Source: DASQZK01 sp963809925 (GTDB taxonomy: Bacteria > Bacteroidota > Bacteroidia > Bacteroidales > GCA-2748055). Taken from it: 64,000 nucleotides of DNA. Of this stretch, positions 1 through 7,321 are shown in pieces. A model generated the notes under the pieces. The model made no database searches. It was not told the DNA's origin and saw only the letters and a program-made list of their open reading frames with translations. The stretch covers positions 62,001 through 126,000 of the forward strand of contig CAWELH010000009.1 of the NCBI GenBank assembly GCA_963809925.1, given 5' to 3'. The stretch's first letter is position 1. Each line of letters opens with the position of its first letter. Made by a program: the position numbers and the translations under genes.

Positions 1-433
1 ACAAGCCAGTCTGTCGTCCCTTGTACATGAAACGTTGGTTTTCATGAAACAGGAACTCCTTGAGAAAGGAATTAAAACGATCGTCGATGCGGGAGAACAT
101 GATTACAAGGTTAAGATCGACCGCGAGATGATTTCACGAGCGCTTATAAACATAATTCGAAATGCTGCGGAAGCACTTGATGGCAGGGAGAACTGCATTG
201 TTTCGGTTCGTATCTCCGGTGCGCCCGGGTCTCCTTTGATTGAGGTTCATGACAATGGACCGGGAATACCGGCTGAGATCCTGTCGGACATTTTCATACC
301 TTTCTTTTCGACGAAGAAAAAAGGTTCAGGAATTGGTCTGAGCGTGTGTCAGCAAATTATGCAACTTCATCGGGGAACGATCTATGTCACTTCGGAACGG
401 GGCATCGGAAGTTCTTTTTTCCTGGCTTTCTGA
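1..433 (+). CDS. Sensor histidine kinase, C-terminal part (runs in from left edge)
   Basis: This is the ATP-binding end of a sensor histidine kinase that phosphorylates a partner response regulator. The frame is open from base 2 with no start in the window, so the gene is cut by the left edge; the TTG at 35 is not a credible start because the preceding residues (VHETLVFMKQELLEKGI) read as the usual linker between the dimerisation helices and the ATPase domain. The HATPase_c motifs occur in order: N box NIIRNAAEAL, G1 box DNGPGIP, F box PFFSTKKKG and G2 box GSGIGL, followed by the usual C-terminal strand. The input domain and phospho-acceptor histidine lie outside the window, so the signal is unknown. 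The stop codon abuts the stop of the convergent gene at 434. Confidence 0.9.
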   Translation, partial: QASLSSLVHETLVFMKQELLEKGIKTIVDAGEHDYKVKIDREMISRALINIIRNAAEALDGRENCIVSVRISGAPGSPLIEVHDNGPGIPAEILSDIFIPFFSTKKKGSGIGLSVCQQIMQLHRGTIYVTSERGIGSSFFLAF

Positions 434-934
434 TCAGAATCGCCCGGGACCTCTGCCGACACGCCTGTTCTCCCTGATCTGATTCAGCAGGTATTGCTTG
501 AATTGATTTTCGGCTACATAGATCATCATCACCTTTTCCACGGGAAGTATTTTCTTGAATTTTTTATTGTATTCGAGGAACAATTCATGTTCAAGATTTT
601 GGTTTTCAATGTATTTTTGCATTGTTCCTGCCATTTCCTCCTCGCTCATATTGTCACCATTCAATGCCACCGACCGCAGTAAATTGCGACCTTCGATCCG
701 GATGGTCTCCCGACGGTTTGAGTAGTCGTTGTAAAGTGGCCAAAACTTTTCAGCTTCAGCCGTACTCAGGTTTAACTTACCGGTGAAAAATGCTACCTGT
801 TGTTCTTTTACTCTGTCCTGCAAGGGCGTATTCTGAGAAAGTAGAGTAATCCAGGGCATTAACGCCAAAAGCAGGATAAAGAATTTTCTGAAAATCTTTT
901 CATGAGTTGTCATGTGCATTAGTTTAAAAGTCAT
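434..934 (-). CDS. Spy/CpxP-like small periplasmic protein
   Basis: A secreted helical protein of about 160 residues, third gene of a sigma/anti-sigma operon. The N-terminus holds a hydrophobic segment (FFILLLALMPWITLLSQ) typical of a signal peptide. The mature part is charged and helical, with LNLSTAEAEKFWPLYNDY followed by a long EELL/NQNLE-type helix and a Q/R-rich tail. This resembles the LTxxQ/Spy-like stress proteins often linked to ECF sigma factors in Bacteroidota; the assignment rests on pattern, not a diagnostic motif. Starts at 934, 919 or 913 are all possible; the first overlaps the upstream stop by 11 bases. Its position suggests it senses or buffers the envelope stress that releases the sigma factor, which is inference. 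Confidence 0.7.
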   Translation of the reverse strand: MTFKLMHMTTHEKIFRKFFILLLALMPWITLLSQNTPLQDRVKEQQVAFFTGKLNLSTAEAEKFWPLYNDYSNRRETIRIEGRNLLRSVALNGDNMSEEEMAGTMQKYIENQNLEHELFLEYNKKFKKILPVEKVMMIYVAENQFKQYLLNQIRENRRVGRGPGRF

Positions 935-1391
935 CCACTAGCAGACTTAGATCCACATCTTCATTCATGAGATATGTGATCACGGCTTCGGTATAGGACA
1001 GGCTGTCGGACTTTGACTCTGGCTCCTGTTCCAGATTTAGATTGGTGCCGTAAATTTCCGTCAGTTGGTCGAGGTCATAATTTTCTATATCATCTTCCAC
1101 TGCTTGTGCATACGTGAATTTACCTTTATGTGACCAATCATTTTTGTTAATCAGGAACCGGATCGTTGCAAAGGAGAAGGCTAAGAGAACCAGGATTGTT
1201 GCCGCCAGTGCAAGGTGGGAACGGATGGCGCGCCGCCTCATCCCCCGGAGACGCAGCGGAGCAGGATTTTCTTCCGCTTTCCGCTGGTTCAGTCTTGAGG
1301 TGAAATCTTCAAAATAACCTGCAGGAACCCTGAAAGGGTTCTCTTTTGGAATATCTTCAAGACCGATCCTGTCTGTTTTCTTAGCGGTCAT
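924..1391 (-). CDS. Putative anti-sigma factor, single-pass membrane protein
   Basis: A 155-residue protein with a cytosolic N-terminal part (about 1-55), one transmembrane helix (LALAATILVLLAFSFATIRF, about 58-80) and an acidic extracytoplasmic tail rich in D and E. It lies 41 bases downstream of the ECF sigma gene at 1433-1981 and overlaps the next gene. The order sigma, single-pass protein, Spy-like protein is the common arrangement of a sigma factor with its membrane anti-sigma factor. No zinc-binding anti-sigma motif (HxxxCxxC) is visible, so the role is inferred from topology and context. The motif NPFRVPAGYFEDF near the N-terminus is shared by many Bacteroidota proteins in this genomic position, to my recollection. 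Confidence 0.7.
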   Translation of the reverse strand: MTAKKTDRIGLEDIPKENPFRVPAGYFEDFTSRLNQRKAEENPAPLRLRGMRRRAIRSHLALAATILVLLAFSFATIRFLINKNDWSHKGKFTYAQAVEDDIENYDLDQLTEIYGTNLNLEQEPESKSDSLSYTEAVITYLMNEDVDLSLLVDDF

Positions 1392-1432
1392 AATTAACGC
1401 TTTATGCTTTGACTTATAAAGTTACAAATGGT

Positions 1433-1981
1433 TTAATCCTCATTAATGTATTTTTCTATTTTTTTTATTGCATGGTGATACGATGCTTTGAGAGCACCAA
1501 CGGAGGTCGTCAGGATTTCTGAGATATCCTCGTATTTCATTTCGTCAAAATATTTCATATTGAAAACCAGGCGTTGTTTTTCCGGCAATTTTGCCACGGC
1601 CAGCATTAGTTTTTTCTGAAGTTCGTCGCCATTGAAATATTCTTCGTCCTGAAGTGTCCCCGCAAGGTCATCTTCCACGGTATGCCATGCAGCAAAACGG
1701 TTTTGCTTTGAATTCCGGATAAAGGTCAGCGTTTCATTTGTGGCAATACGATATATCCAGGTATATAGATTTGAATCTTCCCTGAATTGTGCCAGATTAT
1801 TCCAGATCTTGATGAAGGTATTCTGCAGGATATCATCGGCATCCTCGTGTCGGTATACCATTTTCCTGATATGCCAGTACAGCCGCTCACGAAACCTGAG
1901 GACGATGACATTGAATACCTCCTCTTTGCCGTTGTTTTCTTTGAATTGTCTGACTAATTCTTTTTCGGAATATTCCTGCAT
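1433..1981 (-). CDS. ECF RNA polymerase sigma factor
   Basis: An extracytoplasmic-function sigma-70 family protein of 182 residues, the usual size. Region 2 covers about residues 22-90, with the -10-binding segment HEDADDILQNTFIKIW and the TWIYRIATNETLTFIR helix. Region 4 covers about 125-178, with LPEKQRLVFNMKYFDEMKYE leading into the helix-turn-helix DISEILTTSVGALKASYHHA. Regions 1 and 3 are absent as expected. It is the first gene of a three-gene operon with a putative membrane anti-sigma factor and a Spy-like protein, which suggests control by sequestration and self-induction during envelope stress. The target promoters cannot be read from this window. Confidence 0.93.
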   Translation of the reverse strand: MQEYSEKELVRQFKENNGKEEVFNVIVLRFRERLYWHIRKMVYRHEDADDILQNTFIKIWNNLAQFREDSNLYTWIYRIATNETLTFIRNSKQNRFAAWHTVEDDLAGTLQDEEYFNGDELQKKLMLAVAKLPEKQRLVFNMKYFDEMKYEDISEILTTSVGALKASYHHAIKKIEKYINED

Positions 1982-2130
1982 CTCTGGCCGTTATCAAGAA
2001 TCTGCTAGTTTGACTCACGGGTCCGAAAAAGGTTTAACGGACCGGCAAAAGAACCCTGCTACGTGAACCCCGGGATTACAAGCCAGACTTTTATACCTGC
2101 CCTGGAATCCGGTTTTTGACAGTGGCAGTG

Positions 2131-3525
2131 TCAATACATATTTACGGTGAAACGGTCCCCTTCCCGTACCCTGAAATCCTTCGAGATTGTAAATACACTT
2201 TCTTTGGCTGTTGCCGGACGGAATACGACCCGGTAAGATCCCGGCTGAAGAAGTAATTCCTGTTGACGGAGGGCCGGGTTAAGATTGGTGATCCAATTCT
2301 GATCTCCGTTCTCAAGGACATACAGGCTCCCGAATCCATGCCCTGTTGAATTGAACGTCACACTTCCTGGTCCTGAGATCTCCAGTGTGGTGGTATGACT
2401 TTGCAGAATGTCAACATCTTCAATGTTCAGCCGGGGTAGGATGGGGATCTCAATATCATATTTCCCTGTGATGTACTTCTCTATCTGGCCGATCTTCTGA
2501 TTATTCAGGGTTTCCATATGGCCGTGCTTCCTGATAAGAATGGGGACGTTCTCATATTCATTTCCCCGCGAGGTTTTAATCACCAGGTAGCCCTGCGGGG
2601 CATAAAGAGAGATCACAGTGTGTTTTCCAGGAGTAACCGTTACACTGTCGGCGATTACCGGGGGAATAGTGTGTACTTTTAGACGGTAGGTCATAAGAGG
2701 ATCTAGTTCAAGGGTGTCGGGAACACCTTTGACGTTCATGGTATGCACGTAATTATATACCACCCTGCCCGTATACCTGTCAGAAAATGTCATATTTACA
2801 TTTGTTTCCAGCGGTATACCGTTTTCATCAAGCAGGTCTACCTGGGCGGTTGTTTGATTGAGCACCTGGTTGATGACAAAGCCAAGGGTTTGTTTGAATC
2901 TGTTCTCCTGCCTGGCATTATAATAATAGCCCACACATTCGAATGTTTCCCTGAATCCGGGATCCAGACCGATGCCGATAACAAAGGGTTTCAGGATAAT
3001 TCCTCTCCGTTGCAGTTCGAGGGAGACTGCACAGGGATCCCCGTCACAGGCTTCGATCCCGTCAGTTATGAGGACAATGATATTGCGGCAGTTTGTGCAT
3101 GGAGGAAAGTCGGTAACAGCGAGTTCAAGGGAATGCGCAATTGGTGTGGTGCCCCGGGGAGTAATAGATTTCAGTTTCAACCTGATCCTGGAGGCATTGT
3201 TTATGGCAAACGGCACTTCAAGCCTGGTGTCGCTGCAGTCTTGCGGTGGAACCGGGCTCTGATGTCCATATACCCTGAGTGCCATCTGGAGATTATCAAC
3301 ATGTTCAAGGCTGTCGACGATATCGATGAGGATCTTACGGGCTATGTTGATCTTTTCATCACTCTCCCAGGTACCGGACATGCTCTGTGACGCATCAAAA
3401 ACAAACAGGATTCGTGTAAGTTGCGAGGACCTTACCGGTTTCACATCCTGAGCCCTGAGGTTCAGAACCAGGGCAGGAAGAAACAGGAAAGCGAGAAGAA
3501 ATTGTTTATAATTCAGGGCATGCAT
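2131..3525 (-). CDS. Secreted von Willebrand factor type A domain protein
   Basis: A 464-residue exported protein with a signal peptide (LLAFLFLPALVLNLRAQ). The VWA domain covers about residues 36-215 and retains the metal-ion-dependent adhesion site: DASQS near residue 45, the threonine in TPRGTTPIAHSL and the aspartate in ITDGIEAC. It is followed by roughly 240 residues of probable beta-sandwich repeats without recognised catalytic motifs, ending in VREGDRFTVNMY. No T9SS sorting domain is visible at the C-terminus, so it is probably periplasmic or attached by another route. The cysteines in CTNCRN and CDGDPC could form disulfides. The gene stands alone between the sigma operon and the divergent esterase; ligand and role are unknown. 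Confidence 0.85.
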   Translation of the reverse strand: MHALNYKQFLLAFLFLPALVLNLRAQDVKPVRSSQLTRILFVFDASQSMSGTWESDEKINIARKILIDIVDSLEHVDNLQMALRVYGHQSPVPPQDCSDTRLEVPFAINNASRIRLKLKSITPRGTTPIAHSLELAVTDFPPCTNCRNIIVLITDGIEACDGDPCAVSLELQRRGIILKPFVIGIGLDPGFRETFECVGYYYNARQENRFKQTLGFVINQVLNQTTAQVDLLDENGIPLETNVNMTFSDRYTGRVVYNYVHTMNVKGVPDTLELDPLMTYRLKVHTIPPVIADSVTVTPGKHTVISLYAPQGYLVIKTSRGNEYENVPILIRKHGHMETLNNQKIGQIEKYITGKYDIEIPILPRLNIEDVDILQSHTTTLEISGPGSVTFNSTGHGFGSLYVLENGDQNWITNLNPALRQQELLLQPGSYRVVFRPATAKESVFTISKDFRVREGDRFTVNMY

Positions 3526-3899
3526 GTATTCACCTATAACGTAAATTCTCTAAGAAAAGTTTTCATCGCTAAAGTTATCACTTCCTGCCTTACCAGAAAA
3601 TCTCCTATGGATGGAAGTTTTTAACTGTTGTACAGTATCATAAGAATGAAAATCAGGGAAACGGAGGCTTCAACCCGTCATTTGCCAGGATCCGGGAATG
3701 TTTTTACCGACTACACAGAAAGAAGTACATGTTGTGAGCCTATGTGTGATCTGGGGAATTTTCGTTAATATTGTATTCAGTTCGCCGGAGTTTACTAAGG
3801 GTAACGCTGATTACGTTGAAAATCAGAAAATATTCCATCAGCTTGCCAGACATGCATGCTCCGGAAAGTAAAAGCTCTATCACCTAAAATTCATTTGTT
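3526..3899. other. Divergent intergenic region, no gene seen
   Basis: This 374-base gap separates the minus-strand VWA gene from the plus-strand esterase and should hold both promoters. I see no credible open frame, tRNA or strong hairpin, and no exact TAnnTTTG element close to either start. The short near-palindrome CTGTTGTACAG near 3624 is too small to call an operator. Confidence 0.5.
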
Positions 3900-4766
3900 A
3901 TGAAAAATCTTTTCATGCCTTTACTAATGATTTGCTTGTTTGTATCTTCTTCGGTACTTGCGCAGTCGGGCAAAGTGTTTGATAACCTCAGTGTTTCTAG
4001 TAAAATTCTGAATGGGGATCGCAAATTCGCTATTTATCTGCCTCCCGATTATGAAACTTCGGAACGTAGTTATCCGGTACTGTATCTCCTTCATGGCTCT
4101 GGCGACGATCAGACCGGTTGGGTGCAATTCGGAGAAGTGCTGCGTATTGCAGACGAAGCCATAAAATCCGGCAAAGCTACACCCATGATTATCGTTATGC
4201 CTGATGCAAATACAGGGAAGAGGGGTTATTTTAATGATATAGCCAATGAGTGGCGGTATGAGGATTTCTTTTTCCAGGAGCTTTTACCCTATGTGGAATC
4301 AACATACCGTGTTAAAGCGGAGAAGCATTATCGTGCCATTGCCGGCTTGTCGATGGGCGGTGGCGGAACATTTATGTACGCACTTCACCACCCTGATATG
4401 TTTTCATCCGCCTGTCCTTTGAGCGCCTCTGTCGGACCCATTTCGTATGATGAGGCAAAGGTAAGATACCTCAGGGATGGTGCGAAATATTCCGATAAGG
4501 TGATGGAAGCCTATTTTCAGCAGCATAGCGCCCTATGGCTGATCAACAACCTTCCGGAAGATCAGCTGAAGTCAGTTCGCTGGTATATTGACATCGGTGA
4601 TGATGATTTTCTCTATGAAGGTAATAGTATGGCCCATATTGCCTTACGGAAGAGGGAAATACCCCACGAATACCGTGTCAGGGATGGTCATCATAGCTGG
4701 ACATACTGGAGGGCTTCACTTCCCGAAGTTCTCGGATTTGTGTCGGATGCCTTTCATCAGTTTTAA
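3900..4766 (+). CDS. Secreted alpha/beta-hydrolase esterase (esterase D / Fes-like family)
   Basis: A 288-residue exported esterase. A signal peptide (LLMICLFVSSSVLAQ) is followed by an N-terminal beta segment and the hydrolase core. Diagnostic features of the putative esterase family are YPVLYLLHGSGDDQTGW, the nucleophile elbow GLSMGGG with Ser151, an acidic residue in DIGDDDF and the C-terminal histidine in DGHHSWTYWR. Relatives are feruloyl or acetyl-xylan esterases, S-formylglutathione hydrolases and enterobactin esterases; the substrate cannot be decided, though secretion favours a carbohydrate ester. The start is set by the signal peptide. The next plus-strand gene begins about 100 bases later and is not obviously related in function. 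Confidence 0.88.
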   Translation: MKNLFMPLLMICLFVSSSVLAQSGKVFDNLSVSSKILNGDRKFAIYLPPDYETSERSYPVLYLLHGSGDDQTGWVQFGEVLRIADEAIKSGKATPMIIVMPDANTGKRGYFNDIANEWRYEDFFFQELLPYVESTYRVKAEKHYRAIAGLSMGGGGTFMYALHHPDMFSSACPLSASVGPISYDEAKVRYLRDGAKYSDKVMEAYFQQHSALWLINNLPEDQLKSVRWYIDIGDDDFLYEGNSMAHIALRKREIPHEYRVRDGHHSWTYWRASLPEVLGFVSDAFHQF

Positions 4767-4872
4767 CCGGCACAAAAACCGGTCGGGCTGTTTCCGAGGT
4801 AATGGCCGAAGGTAGGAGTATCATATCCTGATAGTTGAAGCAGTCCCATAATTTTTTCTAACCTGTACCTGA

Positions 4873-6042
4873 ATGATAATCATTGATAAACCGTATGTTT
4901 CAGGCTTCCTTAAAGAAACAATAAAGAAAAACAGTTTTCCTGTAATAGGTACTTCCGACGCTGGCTCCTTGCTTGGTGCTGAAGCCTTCCCGCTCATTTC
5001 CGAGAATGATGCCGTGCTTGCTTTCAGGGCGTCGGGAGGGTTGCCCCTTTATGCCAGTTCCGAAAATAGTATCCAATGGATTGAAAAGCATCTTGAATTC
5101 ACAGGCATCCCTCAAAAGATAAGGTTATTCAAGGATAAGGCTGCGTTTCGTGATCTGCTTAAGCCGTTGTATCCTGATTTTTTCTACCGTAAAGTCCGGC
5201 TGGATGAACTGTCGCAACTAAAGCCCGACGGGTGGCCATTCCCTCTTATCATAAAACCCTCTACAGGATTTTTTAGTCTTGGTGTGCACAGGGTGGATGA
5301 TGCAGGATCCTGGGATGCAGTGATCAGGGAGATCAGTGAGGAAGCAATAGGGATCAGCAATCTATACCCGCGGGAGGTTCTCAATGTTGACGATTTTATA
5401 ATTGAAGAGTGCATTGAGGGGGAGGAATATGCTGTTGACTGCTATTATAACCGTGAGGGAAAGGCTGTGATACTGGGCATTCTCCTGCACCTTTTCTCGT
5501 CTGAACATGATGTCAGTGACAGGGTGTACATCACTTCAAAGGAAATTATTGAAAGCCGGCTTCCCGACATCAACAACTTTCTTACCGATATGGGTAATTT
5601 GGCAGGGTTGGTTAATTTTCCGGCACATGTGGAGGTACGCATTACCGGCGATGGCAGGATCATCCCCATTGAGGTGAACCCAATGCGTTTCGGAGGTTGG
5701 TGTACCACGGCCGACCTTACCTGGCATGCCTGGGGATTTAATTCCTATGAATATTATCACTGGGGCAAAGAACCGGACTGGAACAGCATTACTGCTCTGA
5801 AGTCAGGTCTTACGTACAGCCTGGTTGTCCTGGACAACAGTACGGGTATCAGGGGTGACAGAATCACCGGTTTCGATTTTGCCAGGTTATCGGAAAATTT
5901 TCGAAATCCTTTGGAGATCAGACCCGTTGATCATGCAGTGTGGCCACTTTTCGGCTTTGTGTTTTGTGAGACACAATCAAATGACATGGATGAACTTTAC
6001 CGCATACTGCGTTCCGATCTGAGGGAATACCTGTTGTTTTAG
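4873..6042 (+). CDS. ATP-grasp domain protein, ligase of unknown substrate
   Basis: A 389-residue cytosolic protein of the ATP-grasp superfamily. The N-terminal third (about 1-100) is a Rossmann-like pre-ATP-grasp region. The ATP-grasp core covers about 105-300, with WPFPLIIKPSTGFFSLGVHR as the lysine and glycine-rich nucleotide loop, FIIEECIEGEEYAVDCYY as the hinge and first acidic site, and HVEVRITGDGRIIPIEVNPM carrying the Mg-binding Glu and Asn. These enzymes activate a carboxylate as an acyl phosphate and join it to an amine or thiol. The partner substrate is not evident: no peptide, purine or biotin ligase signature stands out. The neighbours (esterase, lipoprotein) do not help. Confidence 0.82.
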   Translation: MIIIDKPYVSGFLKETIKKNSFPVIGTSDAGSLLGAEAFPLISENDAVLAFRASGGLPLYASSENSIQWIEKHLEFTGIPQKIRLFKDKAAFRDLLKPLYPDFFYRKVRLDELSQLKPDGWPFPLIIKPSTGFFSLGVHRVDDAGSWDAVIREISEEAIGISNLYPREVLNVDDFIIEECIEGEEYAVDCYYNREGKAVILGILLHLFSSEHDVSDRVYITSKEIIESRLPDINNFLTDMGNLAGLVNFPAHVEVRITGDGRIIPIEVNPMRFGGWCTTADLTWHAWGFNSYEYYHWGKEPDWNSITALKSGLTYSLVVLDNSTGIRGDRITGFDFARLSENFRNPLEIRPVDHAVWPLFGFVFCETQSNDMDELYRILRSDLREYLLF

Positions 6043-6202
6043 CCATTTTCCAGGTTGCATAAAAAGTAGGGCAGGAGACAGAAAGGTTGCAGGATTATTC
6101 GCTGAAAGTGAGGATTACCTGTGTCGTCATAGCCCGGCCAGGACTGACTTCAGTATCAATAATTTCCTTAGCTCCTGTTGAAAAGGGTATTTTCTGTTAT
6201 AC

Positions 6203-7267
6203 TCAGTCTTCTTCCCGTTCTCTCTTAGATCGGGTTCTGACATCTCCCATATGGATCACATTTTCGACCTTCAGTATCCGGTAATTTTCGATCGGGATAT
6301 TGTTAATTCCACCCTCCCATTCCCTTAGTATACCGGTCCACGTCCGTGTAGAATCATAGCTAAGGTTTTCCGCGTAGAGCGGACTCCCACCGGCAACATC
6401 CACAACAACGGCACCGTAGCGCTGAAGTGCTCTGGCTACGACTTTCTCACCGTCAGTAAGTCCGAACATATTTATGTTGAGACCAGGTTTGAGCTGAATA
6501 ACGGCACCTTCGGGAATTCCGCCTTTTGTGAAGCCGTCGGTCCAGGCTGCGGGAAAAACGAATTCCTGCAGAGCTGAAAAACGGCAGGCAATAGACAGTT
6601 TATGTCTGATCTCACCAGCTTTCACTTCATCATACATGATCAGTCCGGCGATAACCGGAACGCCGGAAGCTCTGCCGGGACCGTGAAAATGGACACTCTC
6701 ACCGTTCACCACACCCAGATCATCGGTGTTGAATACGCCGCTTCCGTACAAGTCATATTTCATGCCGGTGTTCGACTCCCAGCTGCCGTCGGAAAGCTGC
6801 CGCATTCCCCATGAATCCCAGGCAATACCTCGTTCGCGGTCGATAAGGGCAATATGTGCATCTTCCTGTGGATCGGGCCTGGCATGTGCCGGAATGGGCA
6901 CCGGTGAAAATCCGGGTCCGTGGCCGAAATGTTCCCGGCTGCTTTCCCAGACCTGTTTTTCCCTTTTACTGAGATAGTGAAGTTTTACCTCAATCAATGG
7001 TGTAGTGCTGTCGACCTCAAACACAGGGACTGTCCATTTTGTGGTATTGATACCGATATTATTCCCGGTGGGCTCACTTTTTAGCATGGCAATCCACCTG
7101 TCATTCTCAGGGTCTGCGGTTGCATCTTCCGGGACAGGCTGGTTCCAGTAGCTCTTATCGGAGAAGAACCGCCGTGGAATGTCCTCCGTGGTTTTCGTTT
7201 TACTGCCAGTTTTGCAGGCAGTAAACATCATACCGATGCAAAAAGTAAGGATGAAAGGATATTTCAT
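6203..7267 (-). CDS. Lipoprotein of unknown function
   Basis: A 354-residue lipoprotein with a clear lipobox (FCIGMMFTACKTG), predicted to sit on the periplasmic or outer face of a membrane. I do not recognise the family. The N-terminal FFSDKSYWNQPVP, the central WDSWGMRQLSDGSWES, the HFHGPGRASGVPVIAGLIMY segment and ALQRYGAVVVDVAGG near the C-terminus are well-spaced, glycine- and tryptophan-rich blocks that look like an enzyme or carbohydrate-binding fold, not a linker. Histidines in HFGHGPGFSPVPIPAHARP and HFHGPG could bind metal. It is transcribed away from the ATP-grasp gene and lies downstream of transketolase by 54 bases on the same strand, so co-transcription is possible but a functional link is not apparent. 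Confidence 0.75.
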   Translation of the reverse strand: MKYPFILTFCIGMMFTACKTGSKTKTTEDIPRRFFSDKSYWNQPVPEDATADPENDRWIAMLKSEPTGNNIGINTTKWTVPVFEVDSTTPLIEVKLHYLSKREKQVWESSREHFGHGPGFSPVPIPAHARPDPQEDAHIALIDRERGIAWDSWGMRQLSDGSWESNTGMKYDLYGSGVFNTDDLGVVNGESVHFHGPGRASGVPVIAGLIMYDEVKAGEIRHKLSIACRFSALQEFVFPAAWTDGFTKGGIPEGAVIQLKPGLNINMFGLTDGEKVVARALQRYGAVVVDVAGGSPLYAENLSYDSTRTWTGILREWEGGINNIPIENYRILKVENVIHMGDVRTRSKREREED

Positions 7268-7321
7268 ACGATTCGAGATAAATTATTTGGTTATCCGGAA
7301 CAGCGCGCGGATGGAGCTTCA

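Noticed and set aside
2743..3390. Open frame antisense to the VWA gene (about 215 codons)
   Set aside because: No recognisable domain, and the sense strand encodes an intact VWA protein with signal peptide and MIDAS motif.
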